A stretch of 64,000 nt of DNA from JAJEEA01 sp965243615 (GCA_965243615.1 CBDEVO010000003.1:4030001-4094000); one strand, 5' to 3'; shown: positions 1 through 9,340, counted from the stretch's first letter. Notes: generated by a model not told the origin, from the sequence alone. Program-made: numbers and translations.

Positions 1-1641
1 TTTCTCAGCATCCGGGACCTGGCGGTCATCGATCGCCTGGAGCTCGAGCTGGATGCCGGCTTCACGATCCTGACCGGCGAGACCGGTGCCGGCAAGTCGA
101 TCCTGGTGGGCGCCCTGGGGCTGCTGCGGGGGGCGCGGGCGTCGTCGGGTCTGGTGCGGACCGGCGCGGAGCGGGCGGTGGTGGAGGCGATGGCGGAGGA
201 CGCCGACGGGGGCGAGCGCGTGCTGCGTCGGGAGGTGTCGGCGCAGGGCCGGAGCCGGGCCTTCGTCGACGATCGGCTCGTCTCGACCGCGGTCCTCCGA
301 TCCGTGGGCGCGCGGTTCCTGGACATCCACGGCCAGCACGAGCATCAGGCGCTGCTCGACCCGTCCACCCATCTCGATCTGCTCGATCGCTACGCGGACC
401 TCGGGCCGCTCCGCGGCTCGGTGGGGGACGCCTTCGCGGGCTGGCAGGACGCCCGGGAGGCGCTTGAGCGGGCGCGCACCCGTGCCGCCACGGCGGTCGA
501 GCGCGCCGAGATCGTGACGCTGCGGCTTCGTGACATCGACGAGGTCGACCCCGTGGAGGCCGAGGACGAGACGCTGGCCGCGCAGCGGCGGCGGCTCGCC
601 AACGCCGAGCGTGTCCACCGTCTGGCGGCCGAGAGCTATGCGGAGCTGTACGATGGGGACGGCGCGGTGCTGGACGTCCTCGACCGGGTGTGGCGGCGTG
701 TGGAGGAGCTTGCGGGGTTCGATGCCGAGTTCTCACCGCACGTCGCGGGGAGAGACACGGTGCGGTCCCACCTCGAGGAGCTGGCGTACGCGCTGCGGTC
801 GCGGGCCGGCGGGGCGGACGCTTCGCCCGAGCGGCTACCGGCGATCGAGGAGCGGCTGGCGAAGCTGGAGCATCTCAAGCGGCGCTACGGTCCGTCCCTC
901 GCGGACGTCATCGCCCATCGCGACGGCCTGCGGCGGGAACGCGAGCAGATGGAAGGGGAGACCGATCTCGAATCGCTGGAGGCCGCCGCCTCGGAGGCGG
1001 GGGAGCGCTACGCCGGCCTCGCCCGCACGCTGTCCGGGCGGCGCCGTGCGGCGGCGGGCGAGCTGGCCCGCGCCGTCGAAGGCGGGCTGGGCGAGCTGGC
1101 GATGGAGCGGACGCGGTTCGAGGTGGTATTCCTTGAAGGGGCGGCGGGGGAGGCGGCCTGGACGGACCGGGGAGCGGACCGGGCGGAGTTCTACTTCTCG
1201 GCCAATCCGGGAGAGGACGTCCGGCCGCTTGCGCGCATCGCTTCCGGCGGCGAGCTCTCCCGCGTCATGCTGGCGCTGCGGACGGTGATCTCCACCGACC
1301 CGCCAGGTCGCACGCTGGTCTTCGACGAGGTGGACGCCGGCGTCGGCGGGGAGGCGGCCGAGCGGATAGGGGCCAGGCTGCACGGGCTGGCCGAGCGCTA
1401 CCAGGTGCTCTGCATCACGCACCTGCCGCAGATCGCCGCCTATGGCACCAGCCATCACCGCGTCGCGAAGTCGGTTCGCGACGGACGGACGCTGGCCTCG
1501 GTGGATCGGCTCGACGGGGAGTCGCGGGCCACGGAGATCGCGAGGATGATGACCGGAACCCGGGTCTCGGGTACCGTGTTGGAGAGTGCGCGGGAGCTGC
1601 TGTCGCCGTTGCCGGCGAAGCCGAGCCGAAGGGCTCCATGA
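1..1641 (+). CDS. recN: DNA repair protein RecN (5' end outside window)
   Basis: RecN is an SMC-like ATPase that acts on double-strand breaks during recombinational repair in the cytoplasm. The reading frame is open from base 1, and the visible part starts inside the conserved N-terminal strand (LSIRDLAVIDRLELELDAGF), so probably only a few codons are missing. A Walker A motif GETGAGKS lies at visible residues 26-33. The centre is a Glu/Arg-rich coiled-coil arm, and the C-terminal ABC half carries the signature ASGGELSRVMLALR, Walker B LVFDEVDAGVGG and the H-loop CITHLPQIAAYG. The visible 546 residues match the usual RecN length of about 550. miaB follows 34 bp downstream on the same strand. 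Confidence 0.97.
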   Translation, partial: FLSIRDLAVIDRLELELDAGFTILTGETGAGKSILVGALGLLRGARASSGLVRTGAERAVVEAMAEDADGGERVLRREVSAQGRSRAFVDDRLVSTAVLRSVGARFLDIHGQHEHQALLDPSTHLDLLDRYADLGPLRGSVGDAFAGWQDAREALERARTRAATAVERAEIVTLRLRDIDEVDPVEAEDETLAAQRRRLANAERVHRLAAESYAELYDGDGAVLDVLDRVWRRVEELAGFDAEFSPHVAGRDTVRSHLEELAYALRSRAGGADASPERLPAIEERLAKLEHLKRRYGPSLADVIAHRDGLRREREQMEGETDLESLEAAASEAGERYAGLARTLSGRRRAAAGELARAVEGGLGELAMERTRFEVVFLEGAAGEAAWTDRGADRAEFYFSANPGEDVRPLARIASGGELSRVMLALRTVISTDPPGRTLVFDEVDAGVGGEAAERIGARLHGLAERYQVLCITHLPQIAAYGTSHHRVAKSVRDGRTLASVDRLDGESRATEIARMMTGTRVSGTVLESARELLSPLPAKPSRRAP

Positions 1642-1675
1642 TGATCGCGGGCCCGGGCCCGCCGAGAAGGCGACT

Positions 1676-3100
1676 GTGGCGAGGAAGTACTTCATCGAGA
1701 CGTTTGGCTGCCAGATGAACGTCCACGACTCCGAGCGGCTCGCCGGCCTGCTCGACCAGGCGGGGTACGAGGCGGCCGAGGCGGTCGGCGATGCGGACCT
1801 GGTGGTCATCAACACGTGCAGCGTCCGGGAGCGGGCCGAGGAGCGGCTCTACACGGAGCTCGGCATGGTGCCTGGCCGGCACGACGGCAAGCGCCCAGTC
1901 GTCGCGGTCACCGGCTGCGTCGCGCAACAGGAGGGGCGGGCCCTGCTCGAACGCGGCCAACGCGTCGACCTCGTGGTGGGCACGCAGGCGCTGAGCCGGC
2001 TGCCGGCCATGGTGGACGGGCTGACCGGCCTCCGGCCGGAGCGCGTCGACGTCAATCCCTACGACAACGTCTCTTTCCCGTTGGGGGTGGCCCGGCGATC
2101 GAACCCGGTCACGGCGGCGGTCACGATCATCGAGGGGTGCAACGACTTCTGCGCGTTCTGCGTCGTGCCGTACACGCGAGGCCACGAAAGGATGCGGCCG
2201 GCCGCGGAGATCCTCGACGAGGTGCGGCTCGCCGCCGACAGCGGCTATCGCGAGGTCCACCTCCTCGGCCAGATCGTCAATCACTACACCGCGCCCGATC
2301 GCCCCGGCTGCGACTTCGCCGAGTTGCTCGCGTTGGTCGACGACGTGCCGGGTATCGAGCGCATCCGGTTCGCGAGCCCGCATCCGCGGCACGTCACCGA
2401 CCGGATGATCGCGGCCATGCGGTCGCTCCCGAGGGTGTGCCGGCATCTGCACCTGCCCGTCCAATCGGGTTCGACCGAGGTACTTGCCCGGATGCGCCGC
2501 CGCCATACCCGGGAAGACTACCTGCAGCTCGTCGACCGGCTGAGGGCCGCCATGCCGGACATCGCCCTGTCGACCGACGTCATCGTCGGCTTTCCGGGAG
2601 AGACCGACCGCGACTTCGAGGACACGCTCAGCCTGACCCGCCGCGTGCGGTACCACGGCATGTTCTCGTTCAAGTACTCCGAGCGGCCGAACACCCTGGC
2701 GGCCAAGCGGCTCGCCGACGACGTGCCGGCGGTCGAGAAGACGCGGCGCATCGTCGGGCTGCAGGAGCTGCAGAAGGGGATACAGTCCGAGATTCACCGG
2801 GCCCGCGTCGGCGCCGTGGTCGAGGTCCTGGTCGACTCGACGAGCCGTCGGCGCGCCACCGAGCTCGCCGGCCGCACCAGCGGGAACACCGTGGTCAACT
2901 TCCGCGCGGGCCCCGGCGACGCGGAGTCCGGCGACCTGCTGGGCCGCCTCGTCAGGGTGCGCATCACGGACAGCGGACCGTTCAGCCTCCGGGGCGAGCT
3001 CGCCGATTCTCCCGCGCCGCACCCGTCGCCACCGGCCGGCCTCGCGGCGGCCGTGGAGCCCGGCGGGGCGGCGGGGCAGCGCGATGACCCGTCGCCGTAG
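1676..3100 (+). CDS. miaB: tRNA-2-methylthio-N6-dimethylallyladenosine synthase MiaB
   Basis: MiaB is a radical-SAM methylthiotransferase that converts i6A37 to ms2i6A37 in tRNAs. The 474-residue protein has the N-terminal UPF0004 domain with its three cluster cysteines (GCQMN, NTCSVRE, TGCVAQ), the radical-SAM motif GCNDFCAFC, and a C-terminal TRAM-like region. The GTG at 1676 (VARKYFIETFGCQMN) is chosen because GAGAAGG lies just upstream and family homology begins there; the frame is open further upstream, but that part overlaps recN and is not conserved. The usual GQNVNSY motif reads GQIVNHY here, a mild deviation. It is 34 bp after recN and probably cotranscribed. Confidence 0.95.
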   Translation: MARKYFIETFGCQMNVHDSERLAGLLDQAGYEAAEAVGDADLVVINTCSVRERAEERLYTELGMVPGRHDGKRPVVAVTGCVAQQEGRALLERGQRVDLVVGTQALSRLPAMVDGLTGLRPERVDVNPYDNVSFPLGVARRSNPVTAAVTIIEGCNDFCAFCVVPYTRGHERMRPAAEILDEVRLAADSGYREVHLLGQIVNHYTAPDRPGCDFAELLALVDDVPGIERIRFASPHPRHVTDRMIAAMRSLPRVCRHLHLPVQSGSTEVLARMRRRHTREDYLQLVDRLRAAMPDIALSTDVIVGFPGETDRDFEDTLSLTRRVRYHGMFSFKYSERPNTLAAKRLADDVPAVEKTRRIVGLQELQKGIQSEIHRARVGAVVEVLVDSTSRRRATELAGRTSGNTVVNFRAGPGDAESGDLLGRLVRVRITDSGPFSLRGELADSPAPHPSPPAGLAAAVEPGGAAGQRDDPSP

Positions 3101-3226
3101 GCGTCTCGCGCAGATTCTCGACGCGCGAACCGCAAGCTCGCGCAGCGGCCCCGAGCGCCGCCCGATCAACCCGCCGGGATCCCGCGCCGTCACGACAGCG
3201 GGCTCTCGTGAGCAGCGGAGGTAGCG

Positions 3227-3712
3227 ATGGAGGTCGAGATGTCCATCAAGGGGTTGATGGTGGATCCCATCACCAACATGCCCATCGTGATCCTGCACGA
3301 CGCCGAGGGCCAGCGGGTCCTTCCCATCTGGATGGGCGTGTTCGAGGCCAACGCCATCGCCCTGCAGATCGAGAACGTGTCGACCCCGCGGCCGATGACG
3401 CACGACCTGCTGCGCAACGTCATTCACGATCTCAAGGCGGACGTCCGCAGGGTGGTCGTCACCGACCTGAAGGACAACACCTTCTACGCCGTCATCCACC
3501 TGGTGGCGCAGGGCGAGCCGGTGGCCATCGACGCCCGCCCCAGCGACGCCATCGCGCTGGCGCTTCGCGTGCGGGCCCCGATCTTCGCCGAGGAAACCGT
3601 CATCGACCGCGCGAAGTCGCTGAACATCACGCCCGACAAGGCCGACTCGGAGCGCCTGCAGAAGTGGCTCGAGGCCCTCGATCCGGAAGATCTGGGGAAG
3701 TACAAGATGTGA
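3227..3712 (+). CDS. DUF151 / bifunctional nuclease family protein
   Basis: This 161-residue protein matches the BFN/DUF151 domain, a small alpha/beta fold found in bacterial and plant bifunctional nucleases and in many uncharacterised bacterial proteins. Conserved segments are LHDAEGQRVLPIWMGVFEA near residues 22-40, the helix MTHDLLRNVIHDL, and ARPSDAIALALR near residues 105-116. There is no signal peptide, so it is probably cytoplasmic. The ATG is preceded by GGAGGT at good spacing. It stands 126 bp after miaB and just before the parAB pair. Nuclease activity has been shown for few family members, so the biochemical role here is open. Confidence 0.85.
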   Translation: MEVEMSIKGLMVDPITNMPIVILHDAEGQRVLPIWMGVFEANAIALQIENVSTPRPMTHDLLRNVIHDLKADVRRVVVTDLKDNTFYAVIHLVAQGEPVAIDARPSDAIALALRVRAPIFAEETVIDRAKSLNITPDKADSERLQKWLEALDPEDLGKYKM

Positions 3713-3724
3713 CGGATCCCATTC

Positions 3725-3754
3725 TTGACACGCCCTCGGGAGCATTCCTAAAAT
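3725..3754 (+). promoter_or_regulatory. sigma70-type promoter of parAB
   Basis: TTGACA at 3725-3730 is followed by an 18-bp spacer and TAAAAT at 3749-3754, a near-consensus promoter. It lies in the 108-bp gap before parA and predicts transcription starting near 3761, about 60 nt before the ATG. Confidence 0.75.
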
Positions 3755-3820
3755 GGTGCCGCGGTCGGATCGGGCGTCCGGACGAATCCTCGGCGCGATT
3801 CCTGCCAGCAGTCGCTCGAC

Positions 3821-4579
3821 ATGATCGTCGCGATCGCCAATCAGAAGGGCGGCGTCGGCAAGACCACCACCGCGATCAACCTCGCTGCCGCGTTGTCGCT
3901 CCGCGAGGGACGGACCCTGCTGATCGATCTCGACCCGCAGAGCAACAGCACCCTGTCGTTCCTCGACCGTACCACCATCACGCGCTCCGTCTACGACGCC
4001 TTCGCGGACCGGGACTGCTCGCTCGCGGACATCGTGCTGCCGGCCGAGCAGCAGGAGAACCTGTCGGTCGCGCCGGCCCAGATCTCGCTGGCCAAGCTCG
4101 AGGCGCGCCTGGTGGGCGAGCTCGACGCCCACTTCAAGCTGAAGGACCTGCTGGCGCCCCTCGGCGACACCTACCGCTACGTCGTCATCGACTGCCCGCC
4201 GACCCTCGGCCTCCTCACCGTGAACGCCCTGGTGGCCGCGACGCATCTGCTGATTCCGATTCAGTCGTCCTACTTCGCGCTCGAGGGCACGGACGATCTC
4301 CTGGAGACGATCGAGAAGGTCAGAACGAGAGCCAACCCGAGCCTCGAGATGATCGGCGTGCTCATCACCATGCACGACCGGCGGACCTCCCTCGGCCGGG
4401 ACATCCGTACCCAGATCAACAAGGTCTTCGGCAGCAAGGTGTTCAAGACGGTCATCACGAAGAACGTGCGCCTGGAGGAGAGCCCCGCGTACCGCGAATC
4501 GATCTTCTCCTTCGCCCCCGACTCCAAGGGCGCATCGGACTACTACCGTCTGTGCGAGGAGGTCATTGATCGTGCCTAG
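3821..4579 (+). CDS. parA: ParA/Soj family partition ATPase
   Basis: This 252-residue P-loop ATPase starts directly at its deviant Walker A motif (QKGGVGKTT, residues 8-16), as chromosomal Soj/ParA proteins do. Other family motifs are LLIDLDPQSNSTLSFL (A'), VVIDCPPTLGLLT (Walker B) and the C-terminal ITKNVRLEESPAYRESIFSFAPDSKGA. It binds ATP and nonspecific DNA and drives segregation of chromosomal origins together with ParB, whose gene overlaps its 3' end. It lacks the long N-terminal DNA-binding extension of plasmid ParAs. A strong promoter lies 67 bp upstream. Confidence 0.93.
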   Translation: MIVAIANQKGGVGKTTTAINLAAALSLREGRTLLIDLDPQSNSTLSFLDRTTITRSVYDAFADRDCSLADIVLPAEQQENLSVAPAQISLAKLEARLVGELDAHFKLKDLLAPLGDTYRYVVIDCPPTLGLLTVNALVAATHLLIPIQSSYFALEGTDDLLETIEKVRTRANPSLEMIGVLITMHDRRTSLGRDIRTQINKVFGSKVFKTVITKNVRLEESPAYRESIFSFAPDSKGASDYYRLCEEVIDRA

Positions 4580-5408
4580 AAGAGGACTCCCGAGCGCAGT
4601 CAAGATGCGCCACGATCAGCACTACGTGGAGGCCCTGGCCGCCTCCGCGGGCGCTCCTCTCGGCCGCATGGTCCCCATCGACCAGGTCGACCCCAATCCC
4701 GACCAGCCCCGGCAGGTCATGGGCGACCTGTCCGAGCTCATGGCCTCCATCTCGGAGAAGGGCATCCTCGAGCCCCTGATCGTGCGGCAGCGGCGGGGCC
4801 GGTTCCAGATCGTGGCCGGCGAGCGGCGCTACCAGGCGGCGGTCCGGCTGCAGCTCGCGGAGGTCCCGGCCGTCATCCGCGATGTCGCCGACGACGAGAT
4901 GATCGAGATCGCCCTCATCGAGAACCTCCAGCGCAAGGACATCAGCCCGTTCGAAGAGGCGGAGGCGCTGCAGTCCCTCGTTCTGGGGCACGGCTACAAG
5001 CACGAGGAGATCGCGAGGAAGATCGGGAAGTCGCGCACCTCGGTCACCGAGTCCCTGGCCCTCCAGGCCATGCCGGAAGAGGTCCGGGAGCTGTGTCGGC
5101 TGGCCGACATCACCTCGAAGTCGGTGCTCCTGCAAGTAGTCAGACAGGGTGACTCTCAGAAGATGGTCGCGTTCGTCGAGCAGCTCACGCGCGGGGGCGG
5201 CCCGGCGACGCGTGAGCAGGCGCGGGCCGTGGCGTCCAGGCGGAGCGACAAGCAGAAGCCGGGGCGGCCCAAGGCCTTCGTGTTCAAGTACGTCCCGCCC
5301 GCCAGGAGCTTCAACCTGAACCTCCGGTTCCGGAAGTCCGAAGTCGAGCGCGACGAGATCATCTCGGCCCTCACCGAGATCATCGAAGAGCTGAGGCGGG
5401 CCGAGTGA
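4572..5408 (+). CDS. parB: ParB/Spo0J family partition protein
   Basis: ParB binds parS centromere-like sites and spreads as a CTP-dependent clamp, working with ParA. The 278-residue protein has the N-terminal ParB/Srx domain (VDPNPDQPR, then LIVRQRRGRFQIVAGERRY), IALIENLQRKDISPFEEAEA, and a central helix-turn-helix (YKHEEIARKIGKSRTSVTE). The GTG at 4572 is preferred over TTG at 4566, because GAGGAGGT ends 8 nt before the GTG but only 2 nt before the TTG. The gene overlaps parA by 8 bp, so the two are probably translationally coupled. The C-terminal part is short and basic. No parS-like site was recognised nearby. Confidence 0.92.
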   Translation: MPRRGLPSAVKMRHDQHYVEALAASAGAPLGRMVPIDQVDPNPDQPRQVMGDLSELMASISEKGILEPLIVRQRRGRFQIVAGERRYQAAVRLQLAEVPAVIRDVADDEMIEIALIENLQRKDISPFEEAEALQSLVLGHGYKHEEIARKIGKSRTSVTESLALQAMPEEVRELCRLADITSKSVLLQVVRQGDSQKMVAFVEQLTRGGGPATREQARAVASRRSDKQKPGRPKAFVFKYVPPARSFNLNLRFRKSEVERDEIISALTEIIEELRRAE

Positions 5409-5796
5409 CCCGCCGCCGGCCGCGCTGAGTCGGTCCGAAACGCGTCGGACGTACAGCAAGTACAAGGGAGCTCGGGGCGCGGGCCTCCTGCGGGAGGCCG
5501 TTCTCTGCGCGATTCGGCCGGGGTGGTTCCTTGGGCCTTTCCCGTGCCCGCGCGCGTGTTCCGGATGCCAAAGTTAACATAACATCCCTTATCGGACCCA
5601 CTTCGTGGGTCCGATCAAGGGTCTTGCGGGCGGCGCTGGGTGCGAAGAGGTGCGGGCGAGACGCTGTCGGCCGGCCGACAGCGGGCCCCGGGGCCGGAGC
5701 TGGGGCTGGGACGGCCGACCCGGTTGGGGCTCGCGTCACCGGGGCCCCGCCACTGCACGGCCGCGGCGGGCGGTTGACTTGGTACAATCGAGCGTG
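5409..5796. other. Intergenic region between parB and lptFG
   Basis: This 388-bp gap has no convincing gene. It contains a very strong stem-loop (5586-5621), a perfect 20-bp palindrome GCTGTCGGCCGGCCGACAGC at 5663-5682, and a -10-like TACAAT at 5783-5788 only a few bases before the lptFG start codon. An open frame crossing it upstream of 5797 has no family similarity that I recognise. Confidence 0.6.
5586..5621 (+). terminator. Strong stem-loop after parB
   Basis: ATCGGACCCAC (5591-5601) pairs perfectly with GTGGGTCCGAT (5605-5615) across a TTC loop, and CCCTT/AAGGG extend the stem past a one-base bulge. There is no T-run, so it is not a classical intrinsic terminator. It could end the parAB transcript with Rho or protect a 3' end. 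Confidence 0.5.
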
Positions 5797-8115
5797 ATGT
5801 TCCGCATCATCGACCGCTACGTCGTCCGGGAGACGCTGTCGCCGATCCTCCTGAGTCTCCTGCTCTTCACTTTCGTGTTGATGATCCCACCGATCATGCG
5901 GGACGCCCAGGAGCTGATCGCCAAGGGGGTGGACGGCTGGACGATCGCCGAGCTCATGCTCTGGCTCGTGCCGCAGGGACTCGGCATCACCATTCCGGTG
6001 GCGGTGCTCGTCGGGCTGCTGATGGGCCTGGGCCGGTTGTCGGGAGATCGCGAGATCGTCGTCATGCAGGCCTGCGGCGTGAGCACGTTCCGGCTGCTGC
6101 GCCCGGTCCTGGTGCTGGCGTTGGTGTCCGCCGCCGCCACTTGCTACACCCTCGTCGTGCTGATACCGAAGGCCAATCAGGCGTACCGGGAAATCGCCGC
6201 GCGCAACATCGCGGCGGCGACCGAGAACGACGTCAAGGCGCGCGTCTTCTACCAGGGCCTGCCCGACATGGTCCTCTACGTCAACGAGGTGGACCTCCAG
6301 GGCACCGGCTGGTCCGGCGTGTTCCTCGCCCGCACCGGCGACGTCGGGCCCGGGATCTACGTGGCGGACGAGGGACGCATCGTGCTCGACCCGGAGAACC
6401 GGCAGGTCGACATCGTCCTGAACTCGGGGGCCTTGCACGAAGTCGACCAGGCCGACCCCTCCACCTACAACGTCAACCGCTTCGACGAGACCGTACTCGG
6501 TCTCGACTTCGACGAGGTCTTCCCGGACGGCGCGATGCCGCCCGGGCTGCCCGAAATGACCATCGCCGAGCTCCGGACGCGCGCGGCGGAGCTCGAGGCC
6601 CTTGAGCTGCCGGCACACAACGAGATCATGGCGTTCCACCAGAAGTTCTCTTTTCCGGTGGCCTGCCTCGTGTTCGCGTTCATCGGCCTCGCCCTCGGCG
6701 TGACGACCCGCAGGGACGGCAAGCTCGCCAGCTTCTCCTTGGGCATCGGTGTTGTCTTCGCCTACTACATCCTGTGGTACGGCGGGCAGGGACTCGCGAA
6801 GAGCGTCCTGATCTCGCCGCACTGGGCGGTGTGGATCTGCAACATCGTGTTGGGTGTGTTCGGCGTGGCGCTGCTGGTGTGGCGCGCCCGCTTCGGGGAA
6901 CACGAGTTGCTGCCTGCCCTGCCCCGCTGGCGGCGCCGGCCGCCCCCGCCGCCATCCGAGGCCACCGGTGGCGCGACCGCATCCGGCGATGCGGCGCCGG
7001 GGCGGGGGGTGAGCCTGGGGAGCGGGATCGGCTGGGGCGTGAGCCTGCTGGACCGCTACGTGGCCAAACAGTACCTCAGGCTGGTCGTGCTGTCGTTCGT
7101 CGGGCTGCTCGGCATCTTCTACATCGTGACGTTCCTCGAGATCTACGACCGACTGCTCAGGGGCGACACCACGCTGGACATGGTGCTGGAGTACTTCTGG
7201 TACGCCACGCCCCAGTTCGTCTACTACGTCCTGCCCATCTCGGCCCTCGTGGCCACGCTCGTCACGGTCGGCCTGTTGACGAAGACGAGCGAGCTCACGG
7301 TCATGAAGGCATGCGGCATCAGCCTGTACCGGGTCTCGCTGCCTCTCTTCGTCTTGGCCATGCTGTGGAGCGGCACGCTCTTCGGCATGAGCGAGAGCTT
7401 CCTGGCCGACGCCAACCGCCAAGCCAACGAGCTGCGCCGGGTCATTCGCGGGGGCTCCCCCGAGTACGTCGACATCCTGCAGCGGCGGTGGCTGATGGGC
7501 GAGGACGGCACGATCCACAACTACGGCCACTTCGACCCCACCGCGGTCACGCTGGACAGGGTCACCGCCTACCGTTTCGCGAAGGACGAATGGCGTCTGG
7601 CCGAACGCGTGTTCGCGGGTACCGCCGTCCACGAGGCGGAGTGGCAGGGCCGGGACGTCTGGGCGCGGGCCTTCGGCGAGGACAGGAGTCCGGGCGCCTT
7701 CGAGACGAGCACACAGCTTTCGTTAACGCTCGCCCCCCCGGAGTCCTTCGCCGCGGAACCGAAGGACGCCGAGCGGATGAACTACCGGGAACTGGAACGC
7801 TACATCGCAGATCTGTCGGCGAGCGGTGAAGACGTGGTCCCGCTTCGGGTCGAGCTGCAGCGCAAGCTCTCCTTCCCCCTCATCACCCTGATCCTGACCC
7901 TCATCGCGGTGCCGTTCGCGGTCACCATGGGCAAGCACGGGGCGCTGTCCGGCGTCGGGATCGGCATCGTGCTCGCGCTCTGCTACTGGATCGTCATCAG
8001 CGTCTTCGCGGCCATCGGGAGCGCCGGGATAGTGACGCCAGTGCTCGCGGCCTGGGCCCCCAACGTCCTCTTCGGCGGCTCGGCCGCCTACTTGCTGCTC
8101 TCGGCGCGCACGTGA
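5797..8115 (+). CDS. lptFG: Fused LptF-LptG lipopolysaccharide export permease
   Basis: LptF and LptG normally form the membrane heterodimer of the LptB2FG ABC exporter, which pulls LPS from the inner membrane. Both YjgP/YjgQ domains are here in one 772-residue chain. The first half starts MFRIIDRYVVRETLSPILL, has three N-terminal membrane helices, a periplasmic beta-jellyroll stretch (about residues 130-270) and three C-terminal helices. After a Pro-rich linker (PRWRRRPPPPP, near residues 380-390) the second copy begins at SLLDRYVAKQYLRLVVLSF and repeats the layout. The ATG at 5797 is chosen because homology starts there (GTG at 5794 is an alternative). No Shine-Dalgarno is visible, and TACAAT 9 nt upstream suggests a leaderless or near-leaderless message. 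LptB is not in the window. Confidence 0.9.
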   Translation: MFRIIDRYVVRETLSPILLSLLLFTFVLMIPPIMRDAQELIAKGVDGWTIAELMLWLVPQGLGITIPVAVLVGLLMGLGRLSGDREIVVMQACGVSTFRLLRPVLVLALVSAAATCYTLVVLIPKANQAYREIAARNIAAATENDVKARVFYQGLPDMVLYVNEVDLQGTGWSGVFLARTGDVGPGIYVADEGRIVLDPENRQVDIVLNSGALHEVDQADPSTYNVNRFDETVLGLDFDEVFPDGAMPPGLPEMTIAELRTRAAELEALELPAHNEIMAFHQKFSFPVACLVFAFIGLALGVTTRRDGKLASFSLGIGVVFAYYILWYGGQGLAKSVLISPHWAVWICNIVLGVFGVALLVWRARFGEHELLPALPRWRRRPPPPPSEATGGATASGDAAPGRGVSLGSGIGWGVSLLDRYVAKQYLRLVVLSFVGLLGIFYIVTFLEIYDRLLRGDTTLDMVLEYFWYATPQFVYYVLPISALVATLVTVGLLTKTSELTVMKACGISLYRVSLPLFVLAMLWSGTLFGMSESFLADANRQANELRRVIRGGSPEYVDILQRRWLMGEDGTIHNYGHFDPTAVTLDRVTAYRFAKDEWRLAERVFAGTAVHEAEWQGRDVWARAFGEDRSPGAFETSTQLSLTLAPPESFAAEPKDAERMNYRELERYIADLSASGEDVVPLRVELQRKLSFPLITLILTLIAVPFAVTMGKHGALSGVGIGIVLALCYWIVISVFAAIGSAGIVTPVLAAWAPNVLFGGSAAYLLLSART

Positions 8116-8188
8116 GCCGGCGGCGCGAATCCGACCCGGCGATCGACGGCGAGCCCCTGAACGGGTAGCCGTGGTCGGCCCGGGCTTC

Positions 8189-9340
8189 CTACAGCCCGGC
8201 CGCGCCGCGAAGGGCGTCGGCCTTGTCGGTCCGCTCCCAGGTGAAGTCGGGCTCCGACCGGCCGAAGTGACCGAACGCGGCCGTCTGCCGGTAGATGGGC
8301 CGGCGGAGATCGAGGGTCTCGATGATCCCGCGGGGGGTCAGCGAGAAGTGCTCCCGCACCAGCTCGCTGATGCGCTTGTCGTCGATCCTGGCGGTGCCGA
8401 ACGTATCGACGAGCACCGAGACGGGGTCGGCGACACCGATGGCATAAGCCAACTGCACCTGGACCCGGTCGGCGAGCCCCGCCGCGACGCAGTTCTTCGC
8501 CACGTAGCGGGCCATGTAGCTCGCGGAACGGTCGACCTTGGTGGGGTCCTTGCCGGAGAAGGCGCCGCCGCCGTGGGGCGCGGCCCCGCCGTAGGTGTCG
8601 ACGATGATCTTGCGGCCCGTCACCCCGGCGTCGCCGTGCGGTCCGCCCCTCACGAATCGGCCGGTGGGGTTGACGTGGATGCGGGTCTTCTCGTCGAGGA
8701 GCGAGGCGGGGATGATGGGCTTGACGACATGGGCGAGCACGTCTTCGCGGATGCGGTCGTTGCCGACGTGGTCGCCGTGCTGGCTCGACACCACGACCGT
8801 GTCGACCCGCACCGGCGCGTCGCCGTCGTACTCCACGGTCACCTGCGACTTGCCGTCGGGCCGCAGGTAGTCGATCGTCCCTTCGCGCCTGGCCCGCGAC
8901 AGGCCGCGGCACAGGTCGTGGGCCAGCGATATCGGCAGGGGCATCAGCGAGTCGGTCTCGCGGCACGCGTAGCCGAACATCAGGCCCTGGTCGCCAGCGC
9001 CGCCGGGGTCGACCCCCATCGCGATGTCCGGCGACTGCGGGTGGATGGACGACAGCACCGCGCAGGTGTCGGCGTCGAACCCGAACTTGGCTCGCGTGTA
9101 CCCCACGTCGCGGATCGCGGCGCGCACCACGTCGGTGAAGTCGGTCGATCCGTTGCAGGTGATCTCCCCGGCGATCATCACCAGCCCCGTCGTCAGCAGC
9201 GTCTCGCAGGCGACTCGGCCGGTCGAATCCTGGGCGAGGACCGCGTCCACGATGCCGTCCGAGACCCGGTCGGCGATCTTGTCGGGATGCCCCTCGGTGA
9301 CCGATTCCGACGTGAAGAGATAGTGCCCGGTCCGGCGCAT
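8189..9340 (-). CDS. metK: S-adenosylmethionine synthase MetK
   Basis: MetK makes S-adenosylmethionine from methionine and ATP in the cytoplasm. The 383-residue sequence has the three-part fold with signature motifs ESVTEGHPDKIADRVSD near the start, GAGDQGLMFGYA in the middle, and the P-loop-like GGGAFSGKDPTKVDRSA near residues 245-260. The ATG at 9340 is preceded by AAGGAG at normal spacing. It converges with lptFG (73 bp apart). Its promoter lies at 9502-9531, leaving a leader of about 150 nt with one strong hairpin, and an insertion sequence sits just upstream of that promoter. I could not match the leader to a known SAM riboswitch. Confidence 0.97.
   Translation of the reverse strand: MRRTGHYLFTSESVTEGHPDKIADRVSDGIVDAVLAQDSTGRVACETLLTTGLVMIAGEITCNGSTDFTDVVRAAIRDVGYTRAKFGFDADTCAVLSSIHPQSPDIAMGVDPGGAGDQGLMFGYACRETDSLMPLPISLAHDLCRGLSRARREGTIDYLRPDGKSQVTVEYDGDAPVRVDTVVVSSQHGDHVGNDRIREDVLAHVVKPIIPASLLDEKTRIHVNPTGRFVRGGPHGDAGVTGRKIIVDTYGGAAPHGGGAFSGKDPTKVDRSASYMARYVAKNCVAAGLADRVQVQLAYAIGVADPVSVLVDTFGTARIDDKRISELVREHFSLTPRGIIETLDLRRPIYRQTAAFGHFGRSEPDFTWERTDKADALRGAAGL

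Noticed and set aside
1586..1675. Longer MiaB start upstream of 1676
   Set aside because: The added residues are Cys/Arg-rich, overlap recN and have no family similarity, whereas GTG 1676 has a ribosome-binding site and directly precedes the conserved domain.
3821..5408. Plasmid or phage partition system
   Set aside because: ParA lacks the plasmid-type N-terminal extension, ParB is chromosome-like, and the neighbours are core genes, so it reads as the chromosomal pair.
5773..5788. TTGACT plus TACAAT as a promoter of lptFG
   Set aside because: The boxes are only 4 bp apart, so they cannot form a -35/-10 pair. The TACAAT alone may still be a -10 element.
5531..5797. Protein-coding frame ahead of lptFG
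   Set aside because: Open frames here have Arg/Gly/Pro-rich, low-complexity translations with no family similarity and cross the hairpin. High GC alone explains their length.
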